Positions 52,940 through 61,355 of a stretch of DNA of 64,000 nucleotides are shown piece after piece; positions within the stretch are counted from its first letter, which is position 1; every line of letters starts with the position of its first letter. The translations under genes were made by a program, and so were the position numbers. Source of the stretch: Bordetella petrii. GTDB lineage: Bacteria > Pseudomonadota > Gammaproteobacteria > Burkholderiales > Burkholderiaceae_B. The stretch is taken from NCBI RefSeq assembly GCF_000067205.1, contig NC_010170.1:4216001-4280000 (forward strand). The letters run 5' to 3'. Under the pieces are notes generated by a model. That model worked only from the letters and a program-made list of their open reading frames with translations. It made no database searches and was not told the DNA's origin.

Positions 52940-54451
52940 ATGCGCATCGGGATAGGCGGGTTCCAGCACGAAACCAACACCTTCGCGCCATCGCGCGCCA
53001 CTTGGGAAGAATTCGCCGACAAAGGCGGCGGATGGCCCAAGCTGGTGTCGGGGCCCGCCATGTTCGAGGCCGTGGCGGGCGCCAACATCCCCATCGCCGG
53101 CTTCATCGACGCCATGCGCGAACACACCCTGGTGCCCACCACCTGGGCGGCGGCCAGTCCTTCTGGCCACGTCACGCGCGACGCCTACGAGCGCATCAGC
53201 GGCATGATCCTCGACGGCTTGCGCCAGGCCCTGCCGCTGGACGCCGTCTATCTCGACCTGCACGGCGCCATGGTGGCCGAGCACCTCGACGACGGCGAAG
53301 GTGAACTATTGCGCCGCGTGCGCGCGCTGGTGGGCCCGTCGCTGCCCATCGTCGCCAGTCTCGACCTGCACGCCAACGTCACGCGCACCATGGTGGCGCA
53401 TGCCGACAGCCTGGTCTGCTACCGTACCTACCCGCACATCGACATGGCCGACACCGGCATGCGCGCGGCGCAGTTGCTCGATCGCCGGCTGCACGGCATG
53501 CCACGCCCGTATGTAGCGCTGCGCAGCATCCCCTACCTGATCTCGCTGTGCTGGCAGTCCACCGACATCGAGCCCGCGCGCAGCCTGTATAAACTGCTCG
53601 AAGACCTCGAAACGCGCGAAACCGTCATCAGCCTGTCGTTCGCCACCGGCTTCCCGGCCGCCGACTTCCCCGAATGCGCGCCCACGGTCTGGGCCTACAG
53701 CGACACCCAGGCCGACGCCGATGCCACGGCCGACGCCATGGCGCGCGCCGTGCTCAACGCCGAAGCCGATTTCGGCGGCAAAATCCACACGCCCGACGAA
53801 GCCGTGCAAACCGCCATGGCGATGGCGCGCGACAGCACCAAGCCGGTCATCATCGCCGACGTGCAAGACAACCCCGGCGCCGGCGGCAGCTCCGACACCA
53901 CCGGCATCCTGCGCGCGCTGCTGCGCCACCGCGCCACCGACGCGGCCCTTGGCCTGATCGTCGATCCGGCCGCCGCGCTGGCGGCCCGCCGGGCGGGCGC
54001 CGGCAATACCGTCCGCATCGCACTGGGTGGACACTCGGGTATTCCCGATGACGAGCCGCTCGAAGCCGACTTCCTGGTCGAAAAAATCTCCGATGGCCGC
54101 TTCGACACGCATGGCGCGTTCTACCGCGGCTTTCATATGGACCTCGGCCCCAGCGCCTGCCTGCGCCTGGATGGCGTGCGCATCGTGGTGGCCTCGAACA
54201 AGGTCCAGATGGCCGACCAGGAAATGTTCCGCTTCGCGGGCATCGAACCCACCCGGCAAGCCATACTGGTGCTCAAGAGCTCGGCGCACTTCCGCGCCGA
54301 CTTCACTTCCATCGCCCATGCCATCCTGGTCTGCGCGGCGCCCGGCTCGATGTTGATGGATGCGGCTCAACAGCCATGGACACGGCTGCGCCACGGCATC
54401 AGAATGGCGCCTTGCGGCCCGGCTTTTTCGGCCCGCCCGGCCAATGCCTGA
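52940..54451 (+). CDS. M81-family (MlrC-like) metallopeptidase, paralogue 1
   Basis: 503 residues starting MRIGIGGFQHETNTFAPSRA with AAAGGGG upstream. The zinc-site motifs are GGFQHETNTF, DLHGAMVAEHLDDGEGE and SLDLHANVTRTMV. MlrC opens linearised microcystin, but most family members have unknown substrates. The gene precedes a peptide-type ABC transporter, and a second, clearly divergent M81 gene follows that transporter, so it probably acts on an imported amide or peptide. Confidence 0.88.
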   Translation: MRIGIGGFQHETNTFAPSRATWEEFADKGGGWPKLVSGPAMFEAVAGANIPIAGFIDAMREHTLVPTTWAAASPSGHVTRDAYERISGMILDGLRQALPLDAVYLDLHGAMVAEHLDDGEGELLRRVRALVGPSLPIVASLDLHANVTRTMVAHADSLVCYRTYPHIDMADTGMRAAQLLDRRLHGMPRPYVALRSIPYLISLCWQSTDIEPARSLYKLLEDLETRETVISLSFATGFPAADFPECAPTVWAYSDTQADADATADAMARAVLNAEADFGGKIHTPDEAVQTAMAMARDSTKPVIIADVQDNPGAGGSSDTTGILRALLRHRATDAALGLIVDPAAALAARRAGAGNTVRIALGGHSGIPDDEPLEADFLVEKISDGRFDTHGAFYRGFHMDLGPSACLRLDGVRIVVASNKVQMADQEMFRFAGIEPTRQAILVLKSSAHFRADFTSIAHAILVCAAPGSMLMDAAQQPWTRLRHGIRMAPCGPAFSARPANA

Positions 54452-54455
54452 CCCT

Positions 54456-54480
54456 GGCGCGCCGCGGCAGGCGGCGCGCC
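54456..54480. repeat. Strong hairpin between the M81 gene and the binding-protein gene
   Basis: GGCGCGCCG (54456-54464) pairs perfectly with CGGCGCGCC (54472-54480) around a 7-nt loop, 5 bp after the M81 stop and 52 bp before the binding-protein gene. It may stabilise the downstream message, giving the binding protein a higher level than its neighbours. Confidence 0.6.
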
Positions 54481-54531
54481 GGCTACCACGGCGGCACCAC
54501 CGCCGTCCTAACGACTGAAAGGGGAATATCC

Positions 54532-56097
54532 ATGCTGAAGCTCGTTCGTGCGGCCCTGTTGGCCGGTGCAGCGCTCGTGGCGGCAGGCGGCGCGCACGCA
54601 GAAACCGTCATCCGGGCGGTCATGCATTCGCCATTGCGCCTCACTGACCCCCATGCCACCACCGCGTACATCACCACGTGGCATGGCTACATGATCTACG
54701 ACACACTGCTGGCCACCGACGCCGACAACAAGGTGCAGCCGCAGATGCTCGAAAAATGGGAAGTCTCGCCCGACGGCAAGACCTACACCATGACCCTGCG
54801 CGCCGGCCTCAAGTGGCATGACGGCCAGCCGGTCAAGGCCGAGGACTGCGTCGCCTCCATCAAGCGCTGGGCCGCCGGCGACGGCATGGGCCGCACGCTG
54901 CTGAAGTTCACCTCCAGCATCGACGTGGTCGACGACAACACCTTCCGCATCGTCATGACCGAGCCCACCGACCTGGCCCTGCGCGCCCTGTCCAAGCCCA
55001 CCGGCACGGCGGCCTTCATGATGCCCAAGCGCATCGCCGAGATCCCGGTCGGCAAGCCCATCACCGACATGACTGGCTCGGGCCCCTTCAAGGTGGCCGA
55101 ATTCAAGCCGGGCGTCACCACGGTGTACGTCAAGAACACCGACTACGTGCCGCGCAAGGAGCCCGCCAGCGGCCTGGCCGGCGGCAAGGTGGTCAACGTC
55201 GACAAGGTCGTCTGGAACGTCATGCCCGACGCTCTCACCACCGCCAACGCGCTGATGGGCGGCGAGATCGACTACGTCGAGCAGTTCCCGTACGACCTGC
55301 TGCCCATGCTGGACGGCAACGCCGACTTCAAGGTCGAATCGCTCAGCCCGGTCGGCTACTTCACGATGTACCGCTTCAACTTCAAGTATCCGCCCTTCAA
55401 CAACAAAAAGATCCGCCAGGCCGCCATGTACGCCATCGGCCAGGAAGACGTCATGAAGGCGCTGGTGGGCAATCCCAAGTACTACCAGACCTGCGCCTCG
55501 CTGTGGGGCTGCGGCACGCCCTTCGAGAGCGACATCGGCAAGGATGTCGTGGTGCCGTCCAACATCGAGAAGGCCCGCGAGCTGCTGAAGGAAGCCGGCT
55601 ACGACAACACGCCTATCCTGGTCATGCACGCCACCGATGTCGGCACGCTCAGCCCGCAGCCGGTCGTCATGGCGCAGGCCCTGCGCAAGGCCGGCTTCAA
55701 CGTCAACCTGGCCGCCATGGACTGGCAGAGCGTGGTGGCGCGCCGCGCCTCCAAGGCCGCTCCCGACGCTGGCGGCTGGAACATCCACAACACCAACTGG
55801 TACGCCACCGACATCATGGACCCGGTCCGCTCCGCGCCCGCCTCGGCCAATGGCGACAAGGCCTGGTTCGGCTGGCCCGACTTCCCGCAGATCGAAGCGC
55901 TGCGCACCAAGCTGGCCCTGACCTCCGACCCGGCCGAGCAGAAGAAAATCGCCGACGAAGTGCAGCGCATCGGCATCGACGAGGGCCTGTACGTACCGCT
56001 CGGCCAGATGTCGGTGCCGACGGCCTACTCGATCAAACTCAGCGGCCTGGTGCACGCCCCCATCATGGCGTTCTGGAACGTCAAGAAAGCGCCCTGA
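54532..56097 (+). CDS. ABC transporter periplasmic substrate-binding protein (SBP_bac_5)
   Basis: 521 residues with a signal peptide of about 23 residues ending GAHAE. The family 5 fold is visible in PQMLEKWEVSPDGKTYTMTL and LRAGLKWHDGQPVKAEDCVA, as in DppA/OppA. It binds peptides, nickel or other small ligands in the periplasm; the ligand is unknown. AAAGGGG-type ribosome site precedes the ATG. It is followed by two permeases and a fused ATPase. Confidence 0.94.
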   Translation: MLKLVRAALLAGAALVAAGGAHAETVIRAVMHSPLRLTDPHATTAYITTWHGYMIYDTLLATDADNKVQPQMLEKWEVSPDGKTYTMTLRAGLKWHDGQPVKAEDCVASIKRWAAGDGMGRTLLKFTSSIDVVDDNTFRIVMTEPTDLALRALSKPTGTAAFMMPKRIAEIPVGKPITDMTGSGPFKVAEFKPGVTTVYVKNTDYVPRKEPASGLAGGKVVNVDKVVWNVMPDALTTANALMGGEIDYVEQFPYDLLPMLDGNADFKVESLSPVGYFTMYRFNFKYPPFNNKKIRQAAMYAIGQEDVMKALVGNPKYYQTCASLWGCGTPFESDIGKDVVVPSNIEKARELLKEAGYDNTPILVMHATDVGTLSPQPVVMAQALRKAGFNVNLAAMDWQSVVARRASKAAPDAGGWNIHNTNWYATDIMDPVRSAPASANGDKAWFGWPDFPQIEALRTKLALTSDPAEQKKIADEVQRIGIDEGLYVPLGQMSVPTAYSIKLSGLVHAPIMAFWNVKKAP

Positions 56098-56115
56098 TCC
56101 TGGCGAGAGGTCCCG

Positions 56116-57057
56116 ATGCTGGCATTCATCCTGCGGCGGCTGCTGGCCACCATCCCCGTGCTGGTGCTGGTGGCCGTGGTCGTCTTCGCGATCCTCCGGC
56201 TCAGCCCTGGCGATCCCGCCGTCATCATGGCGGGCGATGGCGCCACGCCCGAGCGCATCGAGCAGATCCGTCAGGTCATGGGGCTCGACCAGCCCCTGTT
56301 CAAGCAGTTTTTCCTGTGGGCCGGGCGGCTGGTGCAGGGTGACATCGGCACCTCGCTGATGTCGGGCGTACCGGTGCGCCAGCTCATCGGCCAGCGGCTC
56401 GAACCCTCGCTCAGCCTGGCGCTGCTGACCTTGGTGTTCACCCTGGCCGTCGCCATCCCGCTGGGCATCCTGGCCGCCTGGCGCCAGGGGCGGCTGCTCG
56501 ACCGCATGGTCATGGGTTTTTCGGTGCTGGGCTTCTCGGTACCGGTGTTCGTCACCGCCTACCTGCTCATATGGGCCTTCGCCATCGAACTCGACTGGTT
56601 CAAGGTGCAGGGCTACACGCCCCTGTCAGCCGGCTTCTGGCCGTTCCTGCACCGCCTGATCCTGCCGGCCCTGGCGCTGTCCACCATCTACGTGGCGCTT
56701 ATTGCCCGCATCACCCGCACCAGCGTCATCGAAGTCATGGGCGAAGACTTCATCCGCACCGCGCGCGCCAAGGGCCTGGGCGAAACCGGCGTGCTGCTCG
56801 GGCATGCGCTGCGCAACGCCGCCGTGCCCATCGCCACCGTGGTCGGGGTGGGCATCGCCCTGCTCATTAGCGGCGTGGTGGTCACCGAATCGGTCTTCAA
56901 CATTCCCGGGCTGGGACGGCTGGTGGTCGAAGCCGTGCTGGCGCGCGACTATCCAGTCATCCAGGGGCTGACGCTGTTCTTCGCCTTCGTCTACGTCTTC
57001 ATCAATCTGGTGGTCGACTGCGCCTACACGCTATTCGACCCGCGCATCAGGTACTGA
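56116..57057 (+). CDS. ABC transporter permease (DppB-like)
   Basis: 313 residues, six membrane segments. The N-terminus MLAFILRRLLATIPVLVLVA is typical of DppB, and the EAA loop reads GEDFIRTARAKGLGETGVLL, the contact site for the ATPase. The stop lies 2 bp before the next permease gene. Inner-membrane half of the import channel. Confidence 0.95.
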   Translation: MLAFILRRLLATIPVLVLVAVVVFAILRLSPGDPAVIMAGDGATPERIEQIRQVMGLDQPLFKQFFLWAGRLVQGDIGTSLMSGVPVRQLIGQRLEPSLSLALLTLVFTLAVAIPLGILAAWRQGRLLDRMVMGFSVLGFSVPVFVTAYLLIWAFAIELDWFKVQGYTPLSAGFWPFLHRLILPALALSTIYVALIARITRTSVIEVMGEDFIRTARAKGLGETGVLLGHALRNAAVPIATVVGVGIALLISGVVVTESVFNIPGLGRLVVEAVLARDYPVIQGLTLFFAFVYVFINLVVDCAYTLFDPRIRY

Positions 57058-57059
57058 CC

Positions 57060-57959
57060 ATGGCCACGCAATCCGAAGCCATCGCCCAGGCCGCCGACGC
57101 GCCTCACGGCGATCCGCGCGCCACCGCCTGGCGCCGCGTGCGCCATTCACTGAAAAGCTGGCCCGTGCTGCTGGCGCTGGTCGTGCTGCTGCTGATCGTG
57201 GCCGCGGCGCTGCTCGCGCCGTGGCTGGGCACGGTCAACCCCACGGCGATCGACCCGGGCAACCGCCTGAAGCCGCCCTTCGGCGGCTTTCTGCTGGGCA
57301 CCGACGCCTTCGGGCGCGACGTCTGGTCGCGCGTGGTGTATGGCGCGCGCGTGTCGCTCACCGCCGGGCTGGGCGCGGCCGTCATCAGCGTGGTGGCGGG
57401 CCTGGCCATCGGCCTGGTGGCCGGCTGGTTCCGCTCGCTCGACGGCCCCATCATGCGCGTTATGGACGCCATCATGGCGATTCCCGGCATCCTGCTGGCC
57501 ATCGCGCTGGTGTCCGTCACCGGGGCCGGCCTGGCCACCGTGCTGGTGGCCATCACCATCCCGGAAATCCCGCGGGTGGTGCGGCTGGTGCGCGGGCAGA
57601 TCCTCAGCGTGCGCGGCGAACCCTATGTAGAGGCCGCCCTGGCGCTGGGCACGCCGCTGCCGCTGCTGCTATGGCGGCACATGGTGCCCAGTACCGTGGC
57701 GCCCCTGACCGTGCAGGGCACCTACGTGTTTGCGTCCGCCATGCTCACCGAAGCCATCCTCAGTTTCCTGGGCGCGGGCATTCCGCCCGAAATCCCTTCC
57801 TGGGGCAACATCATGTCCGAAGGCCGCATGTACTTCCGCATGCTGCCGGGCCTGATCCTGTTTCCCGGCCTGTTCCTGTCGCTGACGGTGCTCAGCGTCA
57901 ATATCCTGGGCGACGCGCTGCGCGATGCGCTCGACCCCAAAATGGTGCGCAGGATCTGA
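57060..57959 (+). CDS. ABC transporter permease (DppC-like)
   Basis: 299 residues with an N-terminal cytoplasmic tail (about 35 residues), then about six membrane helices. LGTDAFGRDVWSRVVYGARV is the DppC signature, and EPYVEAALALGTPLPLLLWR is the EAA loop. It pairs with the DppB-like permease and is followed 4 bp later by the ATPase gene. Confidence 0.95.
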   Translation: MATQSEAIAQAADAPHGDPRATAWRRVRHSLKSWPVLLALVVLLLIVAAALLAPWLGTVNPTAIDPGNRLKPPFGGFLLGTDAFGRDVWSRVVYGARVSLTAGLGAAVISVVAGLAIGLVAGWFRSLDGPIMRVMDAIMAIPGILLAIALVSVTGAGLATVLVAITIPEIPRVVRLVRGQILSVRGEPYVEAALALGTPLPLLLWRHMVPSTVAPLTVQGTYVFASAMLTEAILSFLGAGIPPEIPSWGNIMSEGRMYFRMLPGLILFPGLFLSLTVLSVNILGDALRDALDPKMVRRI

Positions 57960-57963
57960 CGCC

Positions 57964-59649
57964 ATGGCCTATTCTCCCCATCCTCCCGCCGGCGACACCA
58001 CCGATGCCGTGCTGGCCATCCGCAACCTGTCGGTCGAAGTGGCGGGCGCCGGCAACCGGGTCGTGCGCAATCTCAGCCTGGACGTCCACGCTGGCGAAAC
58101 CGTCTGCGTGGTAGGCGAATCGGGCTCGGGCAAGTCGGTCAGCTCGCTGGCCGTCATGGGCCTGCTGCCGCCCGGCGTGCTGCAGCCCAGCGGCGCGGTG
58201 CGCGTCGAAGGCGAAGACGTCATCAGCGCCTCGCCGCGGCGCCTGCGCGAACTGCGCGCCACCCGCATGGCCATGGTGTTCCAGGAACCCATGACGGCGC
58301 TCAATCCGGTGCATACCGTGGGCCGCCAGGTCGACGAAGTCTTGCGGCTGCACCGCCGCATGGCGCGCGCCGAAAGGCGCGCCAAGGTGCTCGACATGTT
58401 CCGCTCGGTGCACCTGCCCGACGTCGAGCGCATCTACGATTCCTATCCGCATCAGTTGTCCGGCGGGCAGCGCCAACGCATTGTCATTGCCATGGCGCTC
58501 ATTCTGGAACCGCGTCTGCTGATCGCCGACGAGCCCACCACGGCGCTGGATGTCACCACGCAAAAGCAGATCCTCGCGCTCATCAAAGAGCTGCAGGTCA
58601 AGCATCGCACGGCCGTGCTGTTCATTACGCACGACTTCGGCGTGGTGGCCGAGATCGCCGACCGCATCGTCGTCATGAACCGTGGCGATCTCATCGAAAC
58701 CGGCACGCGCGACGACATCCTGGCCCGCCCCCAGCAAAGCTATACGCGCCGCCTGGTGTCGTCGGTGCCCAGCCTGGTGCCGGTGCGTCGCGAAGCGCCG
58801 GCCGGCAGCCCCGTGTTGCGCGTGCAGGGTCTGGGCCGCATCTACACCGAAAAGCGGCGCTTATGGGGCGGTGCCGGGCGCACGGTGCAGGCCGCCAGCG
58901 ACGTCAACCTGGTGTTGCGCAAAGGCGAAATCCTCGGCATCGTGGGCGAATCCGGCTCGGGCAAATCAACCGTGGCGCGCTGCATCCTGCGCCTGATCGA
59001 GCCCTCGGCCGGCAGCATGCTGATCGGCGGCGACGACATCTCCACCCTGTCGGGCGCCGAGCTGCGGCCGGTGCGCCGCCGCATCCAGATCGTCTTCCAG
59101 GACCCCTACCGCTCGCTCAACCCGCGCCGCAAGGTGGGCGACTCCATCATCGAAGGGCTGCTGAATTTCGGCGAGCCCCGCGAACGCGCGCTGGCGCGGG
59201 CCGCCGAAACACTGCGTGTGGTGGGACTGGGCGCCGATGCCATGGAGCGCTATCCGCACCAGTTCTCGGGCGGCCAGCGGCAGCGCATCTGCATCGCGCG
59301 CGCCCTGGTCATGGAACCCGAAGTGCTGGTAGCCGACGAAGCCGTGTCGGCGCTCGACGTCTCGGTGCAGGCGCAGGTGCTCGAACTGCTCGAGCAAATC
59401 CGCCAGCGCACGGGCGTAGGCGTGCTGTTCATCACGCACGACCTGCGTGTGGCCGCGCAGATCTGCGACACCATCATGGTGATGCAGCGCGGCGCCGTGG
59501 TGGAAACGGGCGCCGCCGAGGTGGTGCTGACCCAGCCCACGCACGACTACACCCGCGCCCTGATCGACGCCGCGCCCGGGCGCGGCTGGGACTTCCGCAA
59601 CTTCAGGCCACTGGCTGACGCCCGCCTTCAAAGCGCGGCGCCTGCATAG
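57964..59649 (+). CDS. Fused double ATP-binding subunit of the peptide-type ABC transporter (DppD-DppF)
   Basis: 561 residues with two complete ABC domains. Domain 1: Walker A GESGSGKSVSS at about residues 45-55, signature SGGQRQRI, Walker B LLIADEPTTALD. Domain 2: Walker A GESGSGKSTVA at about residue 330, SGGQRQRI, and VLVADEAVSALD. Fused DppDF-type ATPases are common in such operons. It powers import through the two permeases. Confidence 0.95.
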   Translation: MAYSPHPPAGDTTDAVLAIRNLSVEVAGAGNRVVRNLSLDVHAGETVCVVGESGSGKSVSSLAVMGLLPPGVLQPSGAVRVEGEDVISASPRRLRELRATRMAMVFQEPMTALNPVHTVGRQVDEVLRLHRRMARAERRAKVLDMFRSVHLPDVERIYDSYPHQLSGGQRQRIVIAMALILEPRLLIADEPTTALDVTTQKQILALIKELQVKHRTAVLFITHDFGVVAEIADRIVVMNRGDLIETGTRDDILARPQQSYTRRLVSSVPSLVPVRREAPAGSPVLRVQGLGRIYTEKRRLWGGAGRTVQAASDVNLVLRKGEILGIVGESGSGKSTVARCILRLIEPSAGSMLIGGDDISTLSGAELRPVRRRIQIVFQDPYRSLNPRRKVGDSIIEGLLNFGEPRERALARAAETLRVVGLGADAMERYPHQFSGGQRQRICIARALVMEPEVLVADEAVSALDVSVQAQVLELLEQIRQRTGVGVLFITHDLRVAAQICDTIMVMQRGAVVETGAAEVVLTQPTHDYTRALIDAAPGRGWDFRNFRPLADARLQSAAPA

Positions 59650-59660
59650 TGAATTTTCCA

Positions 59661-59689
59661 GGTGTCGGGCGCCTTCGGTGCCCGACACC
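59661..59689. repeat. GGTGTCGGGC palindrome between ABC ATPase and second M81 gene
   Basis: GGTGTCGGGC (59661-59670) pairs perfectly with GCCCGACACC (59680-59689); inner bases GCC/GGT extend the stem. It lies 11 bp after the ATPase stop with no U-run behind. It resembles the GGTGTCTGAC palindrome at 4001 in its outer bases. Confidence 0.65.
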
Positions 59690-59725
59690 GCCGTATTGAA
59701 TTGAACCCACTTGGAGCACGACATC

Positions 59726-61201
59726 ATGCGTTGGCTGCTGGCGATGATCAAGCACGAGACCAATACGTTTTCCCCCGTGGCCACGCCGCTGGAACGGTTC
59801 TTCCGGGGCAGCCCCGAAATCCTCGCAGGCGAGCGCGCCATCCGCGCCTACGAAAACACCGACAGCGGCCTGGGCGGCTATATTGAAGTCGCGCGCCGCG
59901 AAGGCGCCGAGATCGTCGTCCCGGTGGCGGCCGAGTCCTGGCCCAGCGCGCCCACCGACGCCGACACCTACCAGCGCCTGTGCGAACTCGTGCTCGACGA
60001 AGTGCGGCGCGGCGGCTACGACGCCATCTTGCTCGACCTGCACGGCGCCATGGTGGCCGAAGGCGTCGAAGACGCCGAAGGCAACCTGCTGCGCCGTCTG
60101 CGCGAAATCGACCCCGACACCCCGGTGGGCGTCACGCTCGATATGCACGCCAACGTCTACGACGACATTGTGCGCCACGCCACCGTGGTTACGGGCTTTC
60201 ACACCTACCCCCACGTCGACATCCGCGCCAGCGGCGTGCGCGCAGCCGACGTCATTGCCCGCACACTCAAGAAAGAGATCCGCCCCGTCATGGCCTGGGC
60301 CAACAAGCCCATGCTGCCGCACATCATGTGCCAGGGCACCCATGCCGACCCCAACAAATCGCTGCAAGACCGTTGCCGGGCGCTGGAGTCCCAGGGCGTG
60401 CTGGCGGCCTCGGTGTTCGTGGGCTTTCCGCACGCCGACATTCGCGAAGCCGGCCTGAGCGCGGTCGTCTGCACCAACGGCGACCTGCCCGCGGCCGAGC
60501 GCTACCGCGACGAACTGCTCGACGCCGCCTGGAACGGCCGCGAGCAGTGGGTATTCCATTGCGAACCGCTGGCCCCCGCCATTGCGCGCGCCAAGGCCAT
60601 CGAGCAAGGGCTCGTGATTCTGCTCGATCACTTCGACAACACGGGCTCGGGCGGCACCATGGACACCACCGAAGTGCTGGCCGAAATCCTGCGGCAAGAG
60701 CTTGATAATGTGGCGTTCTATGCGCTGTGCGATCCGCAGGCCGCGCAGCAGGCCGCCGCCGCCGGCGTGGGCGCCGAACTCACTCTCTCGCTGGGCGCCA
60801 AGCTGCCCATGCCCGCGCTCAAGCAGCAAAGCCAGCCGCTGTCGGTCACCGGCCGGGTCAAGCTGGTGTTCGACGGCGTATACCTGAACCGCGGCCCCAT
60901 GTACCGCGGTGTGCGCAACGACACCGGGCTGACCGTGGTGTTCGACACCGGCCGCGTGCAGATCGTCATTGTTTCGCGCCATCAAGAGCCGTTCGACGTC
61001 AACTGCCTGCTGTCGGCGGGCATCGACCCGCTCCAGAAACGCTACGTGGCGCTGAAAAGCCGCGTGCACTGGCGCGCGGGTTTCGCCGACATGGCCACTG
61101 AAATCATTGCGTGCACCGGGGTAGGCGTCACCACATCCGACTACAGCCAGGTCGAGTTCAAGCACGTGCGCCGGCCAATCTACCCATTGGACCCGCTCTG
61201 A
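59726..61201 (+). CDS. M81-family (MlrC-like) metallopeptidase, paralogue 2
   Basis: 491 residues starting MRWLLAMIKHETNTFSPVAT with TTGGAG upstream; a TTG 15 bp earlier is in frame. Zinc-site motifs: KHETNTFSP, DLHGAMVAEGVEDAEGN and TLDMHANVYDD. It shares the same fold and motifs with the gene at 52940 but differs throughout, so the two are old paralogues. Together they bracket the ABC transporter. Confidence 0.88.
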   Translation: MRWLLAMIKHETNTFSPVATPLERFFRGSPEILAGERAIRAYENTDSGLGGYIEVARREGAEIVVPVAAESWPSAPTDADTYQRLCELVLDEVRRGGYDAILLDLHGAMVAEGVEDAEGNLLRRLREIDPDTPVGVTLDMHANVYDDIVRHATVVTGFHTYPHVDIRASGVRAADVIARTLKKEIRPVMAWANKPMLPHIMCQGTHADPNKSLQDRCRALESQGVLAASVFVGFPHADIREAGLSAVVCTNGDLPAAERYRDELLDAAWNGREQWVFHCEPLAPAIARAKAIEQGLVILLDHFDNTGSGGTMDTTEVLAEILRQELDNVAFYALCDPQAAQQAAAAGVGAELTLSLGAKLPMPALKQQSQPLSVTGRVKLVFDGVYLNRGPMYRGVRNDTGLTVVFDTGRVQIVIVSRHQEPFDVNCLLSAGIDPLQKRYVALKSRVHWRAGFADMATEIIACTGVGVTTSDYSQVEFKHVRRPIYPLDPL

Positions 61202-61355
61202 GCGGCATTTTGTCGTGACCCGATACGTCTGGTAACCCAACCGAAGCGACCGCAACTTCCTGCATCGTTATACTCGCCGCGGGCGGGGCTCGCCCCGGTC
61301 CGCCGGCTTCGCGCCGCTGTCCGGACCGCATCCATAACTCGAGTTGGACAATACG

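Noticed and set aside
51232..53175. A 647-codon frame antisense to mmsA
   Set aside because: Shadow of a strongly conserved gene.
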